A program made the position numbers and the translations under genes. This document shows, piece by piece, positions 1 to 6,069 of a DNA stretch of 9,594 nt (positions within the stretch are counted from its first letter, which is position 1; every line of letters starts with the position of its first letter). Source of the DNA: Alphaproteobacteria bacterium (GTDB lineage: Bacteria; Pseudomonadota; Alphaproteobacteria; Rickettsiales; UBA3002); contig JAKFUW010000291.1 of the NCBI GenBank assembly GCA_021732545.1, positions 1-9,594 on the forward strand, given 5' to 3'. The notes beneath the pieces are model-generated. The model did no database searches and was not told the origin of the DNA. It saw only the letters and a program-made list of their open reading frames with translations.

Positions 1-680
1 ACGCTTTCTAACTGGCCGTTTGCGCCGTGCAACTCGCTTACCTGACCCATCACAAATGTCATGCGGCCAGCAGCAACCTGCTCGCGCATTTTGCTCACAC
101 TATCGGGCGCGGCACGGAAATCATCGCGCCGATGCACCAGTGTCATGCTGCGCGCAAGCGGCAACAAATTCAGCGTCCAATCCAAAGCCGAATCGCCACC
201 GCCGACAATCACGATGTCTTTGCCTTCAAATGCGGTCATTTTTTTCACGGCATAAAAGACCGACGTGCCCTCAAATAATTCAATGTCTTTGATCGGTGGT
301 TTTTTGGGCATGAATGACCCGCCACCGGCGGCAATCACGACCACTTTGGCATCAATCGCGGTTTCAGAATCGGAGGTGATACGCCAGGTTCCGTTGTCGT
401 TTTTGCTCAATCCTTCCACCATTTGGCCTAAATGAAATTCGGGCGCAAAGGGTTTGATTTGTTCCATCAAACGATCGACCAATTCTTGCCCCGTGCACAT
501 CGGCAATGCGGGGATGTCATAGATCGGTTTTTCAGGATACAGCTCGGCGCATTGGCCGCCTGGTTTGTCGAGGATATCAATCAGCTGGCATTTTAAATTC
601 AGCAACCCAAGCTCAAACACGGCAAATAATCCCACTGGCCCAGCACCGATGATGGCAACGTCTGTATCAATCAGAGACAT
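1..680 (-). CDS. Ferredoxin/flavodoxin-NADP+ reductase, type 2 (thioredoxin-reductase-like), 3' end cut by window
   Basis: Partial gene: the first 226 codons are present and the reading frame is open to the left edge; the family is usually near 340 residues, so about a third is missing. The translation starts MSLIDTDVAIIGAGPVGLFA, with the FAD-binding GxGxxG at residues 12-17. It continues with GGQCAELYPEKPIYDIPA (about 41-58), a signature of type-2 FNRs. The second, NADPH-binding Rossmann motif (IVGGGDSALDW) is at 158-168, followed by HRRDDFRA at 183-190. The CxxC redox pair of true thioredoxin reductases is absent from the NADPH domain, which favours FNR over TrxR. The enzyme should transfer electrons between NADPH and ferredoxin or flavodoxin in the cytoplasm. 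The ATG at 678-680 is preceded by AAGG six bases upstream. It is divergent from cheD across about 129 bp, in which I see no convincing promoter. Confidence 0.93.
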   Translation of the reverse strand, partial: MSLIDTDVAIIGAGPVGLFAVFELGLLNLKCQLIDILDKPGGQCAELYPEKPIYDIPALPMCTGQELVDRLMEQIKPFAPEFHLGQMVEGLSKNDNGTWRITSDSETAIDAKVVVIAAGGGSFMPKKPPIKDIELFEGTSVFYAVKKMTAFEGKDIVIVGGGDSALDWTLNLLPLARSMTLVHRRDDFRAAPDSVSKMREQVAAGRMTFVMGQVSELHGANGQLES

Positions 681-809
681 GAAAAACCTTATCCTAACCC
701 ATTCAATTTTGAACATAGATACGCGATTGCAGCAAAAAATCCAGCGCTATTGCAAGAAAAAACACCTAAGTTCTTTGATTGCTCGCGTTGCCGCCACTAT
801 GTTTGAGCC

Positions 810-1442
810 ATGGTTGAAGCAGCAAAAGGTACCTATCATCATAAACGCAGCCCCGATGATTATTTCGATGGCTCGCGCCGCTATGTTGAAAAACAAACGG
901 GGGTGATGGTGGTCAATGTCCATGCGGGCGATTGTTTTGTGACCGATGACGCCAATGAGGTGGCGGCCACGGTGCTGGGTTCGTGCATCTCGGCGTGCAT
1001 CCGTGACCCGATTGCCAAAGTGGGCGGTATGAACCATTTTTTGTTGCCGCAATCGGGTGATAGTCAGGCCGATTCGGCGCGCTTTGGGGCATTCGCCATG
1101 GAGCAATTAATCAATGAAATTTTTAAACGTGGCGGGATGCGCGACCGGCTGGAAGCCAAGCTATTTGGCGGCGGTAATGTGATTAAAAGTTCGGCCTTGA
1201 TCGGCGACAAAAATGCCAATTTCGCGATTGAATATCTCAAGCGCGAGGGCATCAAACTGGCAGGAAAAGATGTGGGCGATGTGTGGCCACGCAAGGTGCG
1301 CTATTGCCCCGTATCAGGCAAAGCGATGATTCGCAAATTGCAACGCGACGATGATTACCGCAATGTAGCGCGCGAGGAAGAGGGCTACCGGCGCACGATC
1401 ATCAGGCCGTTGGTGGCGGGCAATGATGTGGATTTGTTTTAA
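810..1442 (+). CDS. cheD: Chemoreceptor glutamine deamidase CheD
   Basis: A 210-residue protein of the CheD family, which deamidates specific glutamines of methyl-accepting chemotaxis proteins and interacts with CheC or receptors in adaptation. The core motif TVLGSCISACIRDP (54-67) carries the catalytic cysteine C59. GGMNHFLLP (72-80) carries the catalytic histidine H76. AKLFGGGNV (about 121-130) and PRKVRYCPVSGKA in the C-terminal half are also typical. Six residues before the cysteine, where Thermotoga CheD has its third catalytic residue (Thr21, from memory), this protein has A53 with T54 next to it. An in-frame TGA at 804-806 makes the ATG at 810 the first possible start, and the resulting N-terminus (YFDGSRRYVEK at 18-28) fits proteobacterial homologues. 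The ribosome-binding site is weak. No other chemotaxis gene lies in the window, so this is an isolated cheD. Confidence 0.95.
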   Translation: MVEAAKGTYHHKRSPDDYFDGSRRYVEKQTGVMVVNVHAGDCFVTDDANEVAATVLGSCISACIRDPIAKVGGMNHFLLPQSGDSQADSARFGAFAMEQLINEIFKRGGMRDRLEAKLFGGGNVIKSSALIGDKNANFAIEYLKREGIKLAGKDVGDVWPRKVRYCPVSGKAMIRKLQRDDDYRNVAREEEGYRRTIIRPLVAGNDVDLF

Positions 1443-1561
1443 ATTCTACTATGCCTTGCTGCAAATGCACGCTTTCTGCGCTCCGCTGCTCATGTACCTT
1501 TAAGTACATTGCGCTGCGGTGCTCAAAATCGTAGCATTTTCGCTTACGGCCTAGCGAATTT
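1441..1561. repeat. Large imperfect palindrome between convergent genes
   Basis: The centre is ATGTAC (1492-1497), a six-base spacer, and GTACAT (1504-1509). The symmetry continues outward with small bulges and mismatches: CCGCTGC pairs imperfectly against GCTGCGG, AAATGC (1463-1468) against GCATTT (1534-1539), CTATGCC (1449-1455) against GGCCTAG (1548-1554), and AAATTC (1441-1446) against GAATTT (1556-1561). By hand alignment roughly three quarters of arm positions match. It begins inside the cheD stop codon and ends 34 bp before the stop of the convergent outer-membrane gene. It could act as a bidirectional transcription terminator or be a dispersed palindromic element. No T-run follows the central stem. 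Confidence 0.7.
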
Positions 1562-1594
1562 AACAGTCGTACCTCGATCCCTAAATCCTAGCCC

Positions 1595-2260
1595 CTAGAA
1601 ATAAAAGCGTGAGCCAAGCTCTAGGCTGTGCGATTGATATTCGGTATCCACTGTGCTGCTAAAGGTGGTTGAGGTAAAGCTTGGGTCGGCTGTGCCAAGG
1701 TAGCGATAGCCTACGCCGAAATCGGCGGCGGGAAAGCTGGATGGTGTGTAATAAATCCCCGCCATCCCTTGATAAGCAAACACCACATCGTCATCATCTA
1801 CACTCAGATCCGTGCTTTCAAGTGTCACCCGCGCCGCACCGATACCACCACCAATATAAGGTCGCCAGTTGGAGCTGACATTCATATCCAGATACAGATT
1901 CACCATAGCGGTATCGGCGATGAGGTCATCTGTTAGCGTTGTTACGCCGGTGGTCGATGAAGTGAAGGTATCGGTTTCGTTGCTACGGGTAGCGATTTCA
2001 GCCTCAAAGCGCAGATTGTCGGCGAGTGTTCCCGTGTTGCGCGGGCGATAACCGACCGCTCCGCTGATACCGTAACCATCTTTGAGTGATACGTCGCCTC
2101 TGATGGGAGACAGTCCGCCCGTTTCCGCATACTCAGCATCTTCAACAAAATTAACCGAGGCACCCAGTGCCAGATACCAGCTTGGAACGGGAGCCGATTG
2201 CGCCATAGCCGCAGATGCAGCAAGCAGTGAGACAGAAAAAGCGAGAGGAAAAAGTTTCAT
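1595..2260 (-). CDS. Small outer-membrane beta-barrel protein (OmpA-barrel/opacity-type)
   Basis: A 221-residue precursor. Residues 1-20 form a signal peptide (MKLFPLAFSVSLLAASAAMA), with predicted cleavage after AMA. The mature part has alternating polar and hydrophobic strands rich in Gly and aromatics, for example SWYLALGASVNF, GYGISGAVGYRP, NLRFEAEIATRS, NWRPYIGGGIGAARV and FGVGYRYLG. It ends in LELGSRFYF, with a C-terminal Phe as expected for BAM-dependent insertion. Size and pattern fit an eight-stranded barrel of the outer-membrane beta-barrel domain family that includes Omp25/Omp31 and opacity proteins. The specific function is unknown; such proteins are usually structural or adhesive. 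The ATG (2258-2260) is preceded by AAGGTG at a spacing of about eight bases. Transcription converges on cheD. Confidence 0.88.
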   Translation of the reverse strand: MKLFPLAFSVSLLAASAAMAQSAPVPSWYLALGASVNFVEDAEYAETGGLSPIRGDVSLKDGYGISGAVGYRPRNTGTLADNLRFEAEIATRSNETDTFTSSTTGVTTLTDDLIADTAMVNLYLDMNVSSNWRPYIGGGIGAARVTLESTDLSVDDDDVVFAYQGMAGIYYTPSSFPAADFGVGYRYLGTADPSFTSTTFSSTVDTEYQSHSLELGSRFYF

Positions 2261-2341
2261 GGGTTAGGCACCTTGCGAGGTTAATGATGATAATCGCGTG
2301 TGCTTGCCTTGGAGTGTTTTGTGAAACTAATTATTGAAATA

Positions 2342-2370
2342 TATATAACGTATTTTTACTTCAGATGCAA
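2342..2370 (-). promoter_or_regulatory. Candidate sigma-70-type promoter of the outer-membrane protein gene
   Basis: Read on the minus strand, TTGCAT (2365-2370) is separated by 17 bases from TATATA (2342-2347) in an AT-rich tract, about 82 bp upstream of the outer-membrane protein ATG. Hexamer match and spacing are good, but AT-rich DNA gives chance matches. Confidence 0.4.
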
Positions 2371-2451
2371 AAGCTTGTTGGCAACATTCCAAGTGATGCG
2401 TACATTTTTTGGTGCTGTGACAAAATCATCGCGATGTCATACGCGATTCGT

Positions 2452-2480
2452 GTTCACCTCTCCCGGTGGGAGAGGTGAAC
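2452..2480 (-). terminator. Perfect 13-bp hairpin after the RTX-like gene
   Basis: GTTCACCTCTCCC (2452-2464) and GGGAGAGGTGAAC (2468-2480) are exact reverse complements around a three-base loop. The hairpin lies five bases beyond the stop codon of the 834-residue RTX-like gene (minus strand). No U-tract follows on the minus strand, so intrinsic termination is uncertain. It could instead protect the mRNA 3' end or be a member of a dispersed CTCTCCC/GGGAGAG repeat family. Confidence 0.5.
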
Positions 2481-2485
2481 TACGG

Positions 2486-4990
2486 TTACACAAACGAGAA
2501 ATCCGTGAAATCCACTCTTCCCAAATCGGAAAGTGCGGTGAGTGATGTGAGTTTTAGTATCTCGGTGTGCCCGCCTGTTTGGCTGCCATTAATGTCATAA
2601 TAGACCACCGCATGGCCACGGGTGGTATCGTAAAACAGATTCAGCGTACCACGCAACGCAGACGCATCGGCATTGATAATATCGAGTGCGGTGGTGATGT
2701 TGGCGGTGGCAATCCCCACATCGCGCAGGATGATGATTTCGGTGCCAACTGCTCCTGCGCTGGTGATGGAATTGATGATTGCGCCATCGACGATGGTGTT
2801 TTGGTTGCCCAAATTATAAGCGGATGCGCCTGATGAAAAACGCACACTATCCACACGGGTGGTGCCGGTGCCAAAATCAAAATCAGTGATGGTATCGACG
2901 CCTTCGATGGAGCCTGTGGTATAAACAAAAATATCGCCGCCTGCACCGCCGGTGAGTGTATCCGCACCACGATTGCCGGTGATGATGTCGTTGCCGCCTT
3001 TGCCATCAATCGCGTCGCTGTTGTTGGAGCCTTGCACCACATCCGCATCGGTGCCGCCTAGATAGGTCACGCCTTGTTGCATGCCAGTGAGGGTGGCGAG
3101 CACTTTGGATGCACCCGATGCATCGACGGTGCGGATGCCTGCAGCACTAGCCTGGCTGCCGAGCGTGATGCCATTGGTGCCAAAATCACCCGATGTGAGT
3201 TTAAGCGTTTCAATGCTGCTGACGTTACGAAAGGCGTCGTCGGTGATGGCGGTGCCTGGTGTTTCAAGGCTCAAGATATCATTACCACCACCACCGCTTG
3301 CAACATCATTGAGTGTGAATTCGGCGGTTTTGAAAACGAAACGATCATTACCCAATCCGCCGATGAGTTTATCGGCACCTGCCCCTGCGGTGAGTGTATC
3401 GCCGTTATTGCCTGCCATGATAAAATCGCCGAATGCAGTACCCGTCAGAGAAGCGGCAGCCGCGTCGAAGTTGGTCAACACCACCGATGTATCACTGAGA
3501 ATAAATTGATTGACACCAAAGTTTCCTGTGAAATTATCGAAAATTATACGCTCACCACTGACACTACGCGAAAAAGTGGTGGTGGTGTCGGTGAGGTTAT
3601 AGTCGAGCGTCGCTGCGCCCACACCACCACTGAGTGTAACGTTGATTCTATCGGCCTCATTGCCAAAATCGCCAATTCGAATAGTGGATGATGCCGCGCT
3701 GAAATTGATCGCGAATTGATCAATACCGCTATGTCCAAACAAGGTGGTGTTGGTGCTTGAATGGCCAGGTGTTGCGGTGATGGTGTCGTTGCCCGCGCCG
3801 CCATAAATCGTCGCGCTTTGGTTTTGACCGGGGCGTACGGTAATGACGTCTGCTCCGCCATTTCCAAAAATAATGTTGTTGCCACTGGAACCGCCGGTGA
3901 TGGTGTCCGCACCATCGGCTGCATCAAATTCGCCCATGCCGCCATAGATGGTGGCGTTACCCGTGTGGTTGGTCAGGTTGATATTATCCGATGCGGTGCC
4001 GCCAAAAATCACATAGCTACCCGATGTGGCGGCTGAAATTAAGCTGTCGCCACCTGCGCCCAAATAGATGGTAGCTAAGCGCCCTGCTGCGGCATTGGCT
4101 GTCACCAGATCCGCACCAGCATTGGAATAAAGCAGCGTATTCCCATTGCCCAACGTGATCACATCGTTGCCATCGGCCGCGTCGCTGAAGTCATTGCCAC
4201 CATAGATCGTGTGATTGCCGCTGCTGCCGGAGATATCGATGGTGTCCGTTCCTAAGCCGCCATAAATCGTGTTGTTGCCAGAACCAGAAGTTAAACGGAT
4301 CTGGTCGCTATCGGGGCCACCAAACACTTCAAATGTGCCGCTGGAACCCGTGGCGGTAATACTATCGGCACCGATTCCACCGTAAAATCGCAATGTATTT
4401 GTAAGGCTTGTTACGGATGAGAAGGTGACGCCATCGGCACCGGCATTACCATAAATCACATTGCTGCCCGAACCGACAATGAACGTGTCTGCGCCATCGG
4501 TAGAATCCGATTGCGCGGAACCACCATAAAGCGTGCTGTTGCCATTGCCGGAGGTTACGGTATCGGTACCTTGGCCGCCAAAGATAATGTGATTGGCACC
4601 GCTGCCGGTGAGGTTAATCGCATCTGCACCATTGAGCCCGAATATCTGATTGTTTTTATTAAGCGCGCCATTGAGGCTGGGGTTGGTCACAAAATTAATC
4701 GCGTTATTGCCGCTATCGAGTGTGTCATTGCTGGTCAGATCGCCAACCGCCACCACGCTGCCATCGGAAAATCGCAAGTTGGCAAGGGTGAATATCCCAA
4801 AGTTGGTTTTAGTGAGCAAAGGTGTGGCATCGAGTATCACAAAGCCTTGTGGCCCGCGCACAGTGAGCGTGGTGGCTTGTGTGGTAAAGGTCATTTGGGT
4901 TGCGTTATTGCTTTCCACCAGCAGCACATCAAGGTTTGGGTTAAACGAAACTTGTTGACCTAATACGCTGTCAAATGAATAGGTTATCAC
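2486..4990 (-). CDS. RTX/haemolysin-type calcium-binding repeat protein, probable type I secretion substrate
   Basis: 834 residues, no cysteine, no N-terminal signal peptide, and rich in Gly, Asp, Asn, Thr and Ser. Residues 1-110 form a beta-rich N-terminal region (LRFSDGSVVAVGD near 72-84). Residues 115-425 hold about 15 units centred on (I/L/F)(Y/F)GGxGxDxI, mostly about 20 residues apart. Residues 430-510 are a non-repetitive beta-rich spacer. Further RTX-like turns occur at about 517-550 (AGAGADKLIGGLGNDRFVF) and 644-690 (GKGGNDIITGNRGADTLTGG). The tail (about 782-834) contains LFYDTTRGHAVVYYDING and ends DFTDFSFV, like the uncleaved C-terminal signals of RTX exoproteins. It is therefore probably exported to the cell surface or medium by a type I transporter, which is not in the window, and folds on binding calcium. 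The start is GTG at 4988-4990, supported by GGGGAGAG six bases upstream. No enzymatic domain is visible, so an S-layer, adhesin or matrix role is possible. Confidence 0.85.
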   Translation of the reverse strand: MITYSFDSVLGQQVSFNPNLDVLLVESNNATQMTFTTQATTLTVRGPQGFVILDATPLLTKTNFGIFTLANLRFSDGSVVAVGDLTSNDTLDSGNNAINFVTNPSLNGALNKNNQIFGLNGADAINLTGSGANHIIFGGQGTDTVTSGNGNSTLYGGSAQSDSTDGADTFIVGSGSNVIYGNAGADGVTFSSVTSLTNTLRFYGGIGADSITATGSSGTFEVFGGPDSDQIRLTSGSGNNTIYGGLGTDTIDISGSSGNHTIYGGNDFSDAADGNDVITLGNGNTLLYSNAGADLVTANAAAGRLATIYLGAGGDSLISAATSGSYVIFGGTASDNINLTNHTGNATIYGGMGEFDAADGADTITGGSSGNNIIFGNGGADVITVRPGQNQSATIYGGAGNDTITATPGHSSTNTTLFGHSGIDQFAINFSAASSTIRIGDFGNEADRINVTLSGGVGAATLDYNLTDTTTTFSRSVSGERIIFDNFTGNFGVNQFILSDTSVVLTNFDAAAASLTGTAFGDFIMAGNNGDTLTAGAGADKLIGGLGNDRFVFKTAEFTLNDVASGGGGNDILSLETPGTAITDDAFRNVSSIETLKLTSGDFGTNGITLGSQASAAGIRTVDASGASKVLATLTGMQQGVTYLGGTDADVVQGSNNSDAIDGKGGNDIITGNRGADTLTGGAGGDIFVYTTGSIEGVDTITDFDFGTGTTRVDSVRFSSGASAYNLGNQNTIVDGAIINSITSAGAVGTEIIILRDVGIATANITTALDIINADASALRGTLNLFYDTTRGHAVVYYDINGSQTGGHTEILKLTSLTALSDLGRVDFTDFSFV
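3716..4648 (-). repeat. Coding tandem repeats of about 60 bp in the RTX-like gene
   Basis: This stretch encodes residues 115-425 of the RTX-like protein. The aromatic-Gly core (IFG, LYG, IYG, FYG, VFG and variants) begins at residues 116, 136, 154, 179, 202, 222, 242, 262, 287, 308, 328, 348, 374, 395 and 417. Most gaps are therefore 20-22 residues. Three gaps of 25-26 hold an acidic insertion ending DGAD or DGND (near 165-168, 273-276 and 359-362). On the plus strand the repeats show as recurring GCCGCCATAAAT-like words. Units have diverged, so this is an old array rather than a recent expansion. Confidence 0.75.
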
Positions 4991-4996
4991 GTTTAT

Positions 4997-5004
4997 CTCT
5001 CCCC
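4997..5004 (-). promoter_or_regulatory. Shine-Dalgarno of the RTX-like gene (supports a GTG start)
   Basis: On the minus strand GGGGAGAG ends six bases before the GTG at 4988-4990. This strong purine-rich site decides in favour of the GTG; the next in-frame Met is at residue 33 and would cut into the N-terminal region. Confidence 0.75.
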
Positions 5005-5136
5005 GTTTGTGTGTGTGTGCTTAAATGACAAGCAAGCACTGTGCCATGCGCATTTATAGTGGATATGAAATCAAAAAGAGAGTAAAGATTTTTGTGTATT
5101 GGGCATGTAGCGCAATCATTTCATACGCCTCCAAGT

Positions 5137-5141
5137 AGGAG
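5137..5141 (+). promoter_or_regulatory. Shine-Dalgarno of the 283-residue gene (supports a GTG start)
   Basis: AGGAG lies eight bases before the GTG at 5150. The CTCC at 5129-5132 could pair with GGAG at 5138-5141 to form a weak four-base-pair hairpin over the site. The protein has no internal Met, so no downstream ATG start exists. Confidence 0.75.
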
Positions 5142-5149
5142 TTTTTATA

Positions 5150-6001
5150 GTGGCTATCGTTAGCAATCTTATTGCGTCATCAGAGCGCTCTTCATCTACT
5201 GATCCCTTATTGCGCTTGGTTTCGCAAGGCGTTGCCCGCCAAGAAAACACGGCAGTGCCGACACTATCGCCACAAGCAGTGCAGCAGAGTGCGCAAATTG
5301 ATTCCATCGACCTCGCATCGCAATCGCTGGCCGAGTTGCAAGCTTTGATTGAGCGCCTGAATGAATCAACGTCCACTGCCGATGTTGAAAGTGCGCTTAC
5401 TGCGATTGCGGATTTTGCCAAATCGAGTTCCGCCAATTTTTTAGGCGATACGGTTGATAAACTCGCAAGCCTTGCTGGTGATATATTAGAGCAAATTCCG
5501 CAAGGTAGCACAGGCGCCAGCTTTTCCTTTAATGCCAGCGTGTCTCAAGCGGCGTTCAGTAGCGCCGATTATTATAAAAAAGACACCGCCATTTCGTTCA
5601 GCTTTTCCTATCAGGATGCCACCACGCAATTTGAAGCATCGGGTAATTTTGCTGATTCGCTCGAGCTAAATGCAAACAGCCTCAGCTATCAATCCTATGA
5701 GCAAGTAAGCCTCAGCATCACCACGGCAAATGTGGATTTAGCATCGAATTCTGCACTTGCGGCTTTCACCGATTTAACCAAACAATTTACCGATCAGGTG
5801 CAATCATTGTTTGGCGCATCTGCGCCAGAGAGTGCTCCCGCGACCAGCAATGGTGGGTATCGCACCGCCTCGATTCTGGATGTGTTGCAGCTGCAGTTTG
5901 AAAATCTGCGCAATGCATCGGGTGAAAACGAATCCTTGCTCGAGGCGCTCAAAGCTTTGTTTGCTGATAGTGAAGAAGTGTTAGAGCCGCAAGCGGCGTG
6001 A
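5150..6001 (+). CDS. Ser/Ala-rich protein of unknown function
   Basis: 283 residues; I do not recognise the family. Composition is striking: no Cys, Trp or His, and no Met except the initiator, with abundant Ser, Ala, Gln and acidic residues. No signal peptide or membrane segment is visible. Residues 1-50 look disordered and Ser-rich. Residues 51-115 look helical (LASQSLAELQALIERLNEST, then ADVESALTAIADFA). Residues 122-195 alternate polar and hydrophobic residues like beta strands (SFSFNASVSQ, ISFSFSYQDATTQFEASGNF, QVSLSITTANVDL). Residues 200-275 return to helix (LTKQFTDQVQSLFG, LLEALKALFADSEE). The composition resembles non-classically exported surface proteins such as flagellins or type I substrates, but that is inference. 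It starts with GTG behind AGGAG, diverges from the RTX-like gene, and ends at a hairpin followed by a T-run. Confidence 0.8.
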   Translation: MAIVSNLIASSERSSSTDPLLRLVSQGVARQENTAVPTLSPQAVQQSAQIDSIDLASQSLAELQALIERLNESTSTADVESALTAIADFAKSSSANFLGDTVDKLASLAGDILEQIPQGSTGASFSFNASVSQAAFSSADYYKKDTAISFSFSYQDATTQFEASGNFADSLELNANSLSYQSYEQVSLSITTANVDLASNSALAAFTDLTKQFTDQVQSLFGASAPESAPATSNGGYRTASILDVLQLQFENLRNASGENESLLEALKALFADSEEVLEPQAA

Positions 6002-6011
6002 CCTACTTGTC

Positions 6012-6057
6012 ATTGCGAGGAGGGCTTTCAGCCCGACGTGGCAATCTATGTTTTTTT
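6012..6057 (+). terminator. Hairpin plus T-run in a TCATTGCGAGG-type repeat
   Basis: An outer stem ATTGC (6012-6016)/GCAAT (6041-6045) and an inner stem GGGCT (6022-6026)/AGCCC (6030-6034) flank a TTC loop. Seven T residues follow at 6051-6057. The position, ten bases after the stop of the 283-residue gene, and the T-run fit an intrinsic terminator. The unit TCATTGCGAGGAG...GACGTGGCAATC also resembles dispersed repeats I recall from intergenic regions of many bacterial genomes, so a repeat unit may double as the terminator. The gene on the other side is convergent. Confidence 0.65.
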
Positions 6058-6069
6058 GATATGTCTTAT

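Larger units (their letters stand above)
4991..5149. promoter_or_regulatory. Divergent control region between the RTX-like gene and the 283-residue gene
   Basis: This 159-bp AT-rich gap must hold the promoters of both genes. Visible elements are a (TG)6 tract (5008-5019), an inverted repeat GTGCTT (5017-5022)/AAGCAC (5034-5039), the 8-bp palindrome ATGCGCAT (5046-5053), and TATAAA on the minus strand (5053-5058), a possible -10 for the RTX-like gene. I find no good -35 at 16-18 bp from it, which would fit an activator-dependent or non-sigma-70 promoter. No convincing plus-strand promoter was identified. Confidence 0.4.

Noticed and set aside
20..292. Plus-strand frames opposite the ferredoxin-NADP reductase gene
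   Set aside because: They are antisense to a well-supported gene and their composition is arbitrary.
747..1106. Minus-strand 119-residue frame opposite cheD
   Set aside because: It overlaps the conserved core of CheD on the other strand and shows no family motif.
1942..2223. Alternative minus-strand frame inside the outer-membrane protein gene
   Set aside because: It is an out-of-frame overlap of a gene with a clear signal peptide and C-terminal Phe.
2300..2545. Plus-strand 81-residue frame across the gap between the outer-membrane and RTX-like genes
   Set aside because: It runs through the hairpin at 2452-2480 and into the RTX-like gene, with no Shine-Dalgarno and no recognisable protein features.
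3074..3691. Long plus-strand open frame (205 residues) opposite the RTX-like gene
   Set aside because: It is the shadow of a Gly/Asp/Thr-rich repeat gene; the product is Cys- and Thr-rich with no domain pattern and no proper ribosome-binding site.
5129..5141. CTCC/GGAG hairpin masking the Shine-Dalgarno of the 283-residue gene as a riboregulator
   Set aside because: The stem is only four base pairs, too weak and too likely by chance to call as regulation.
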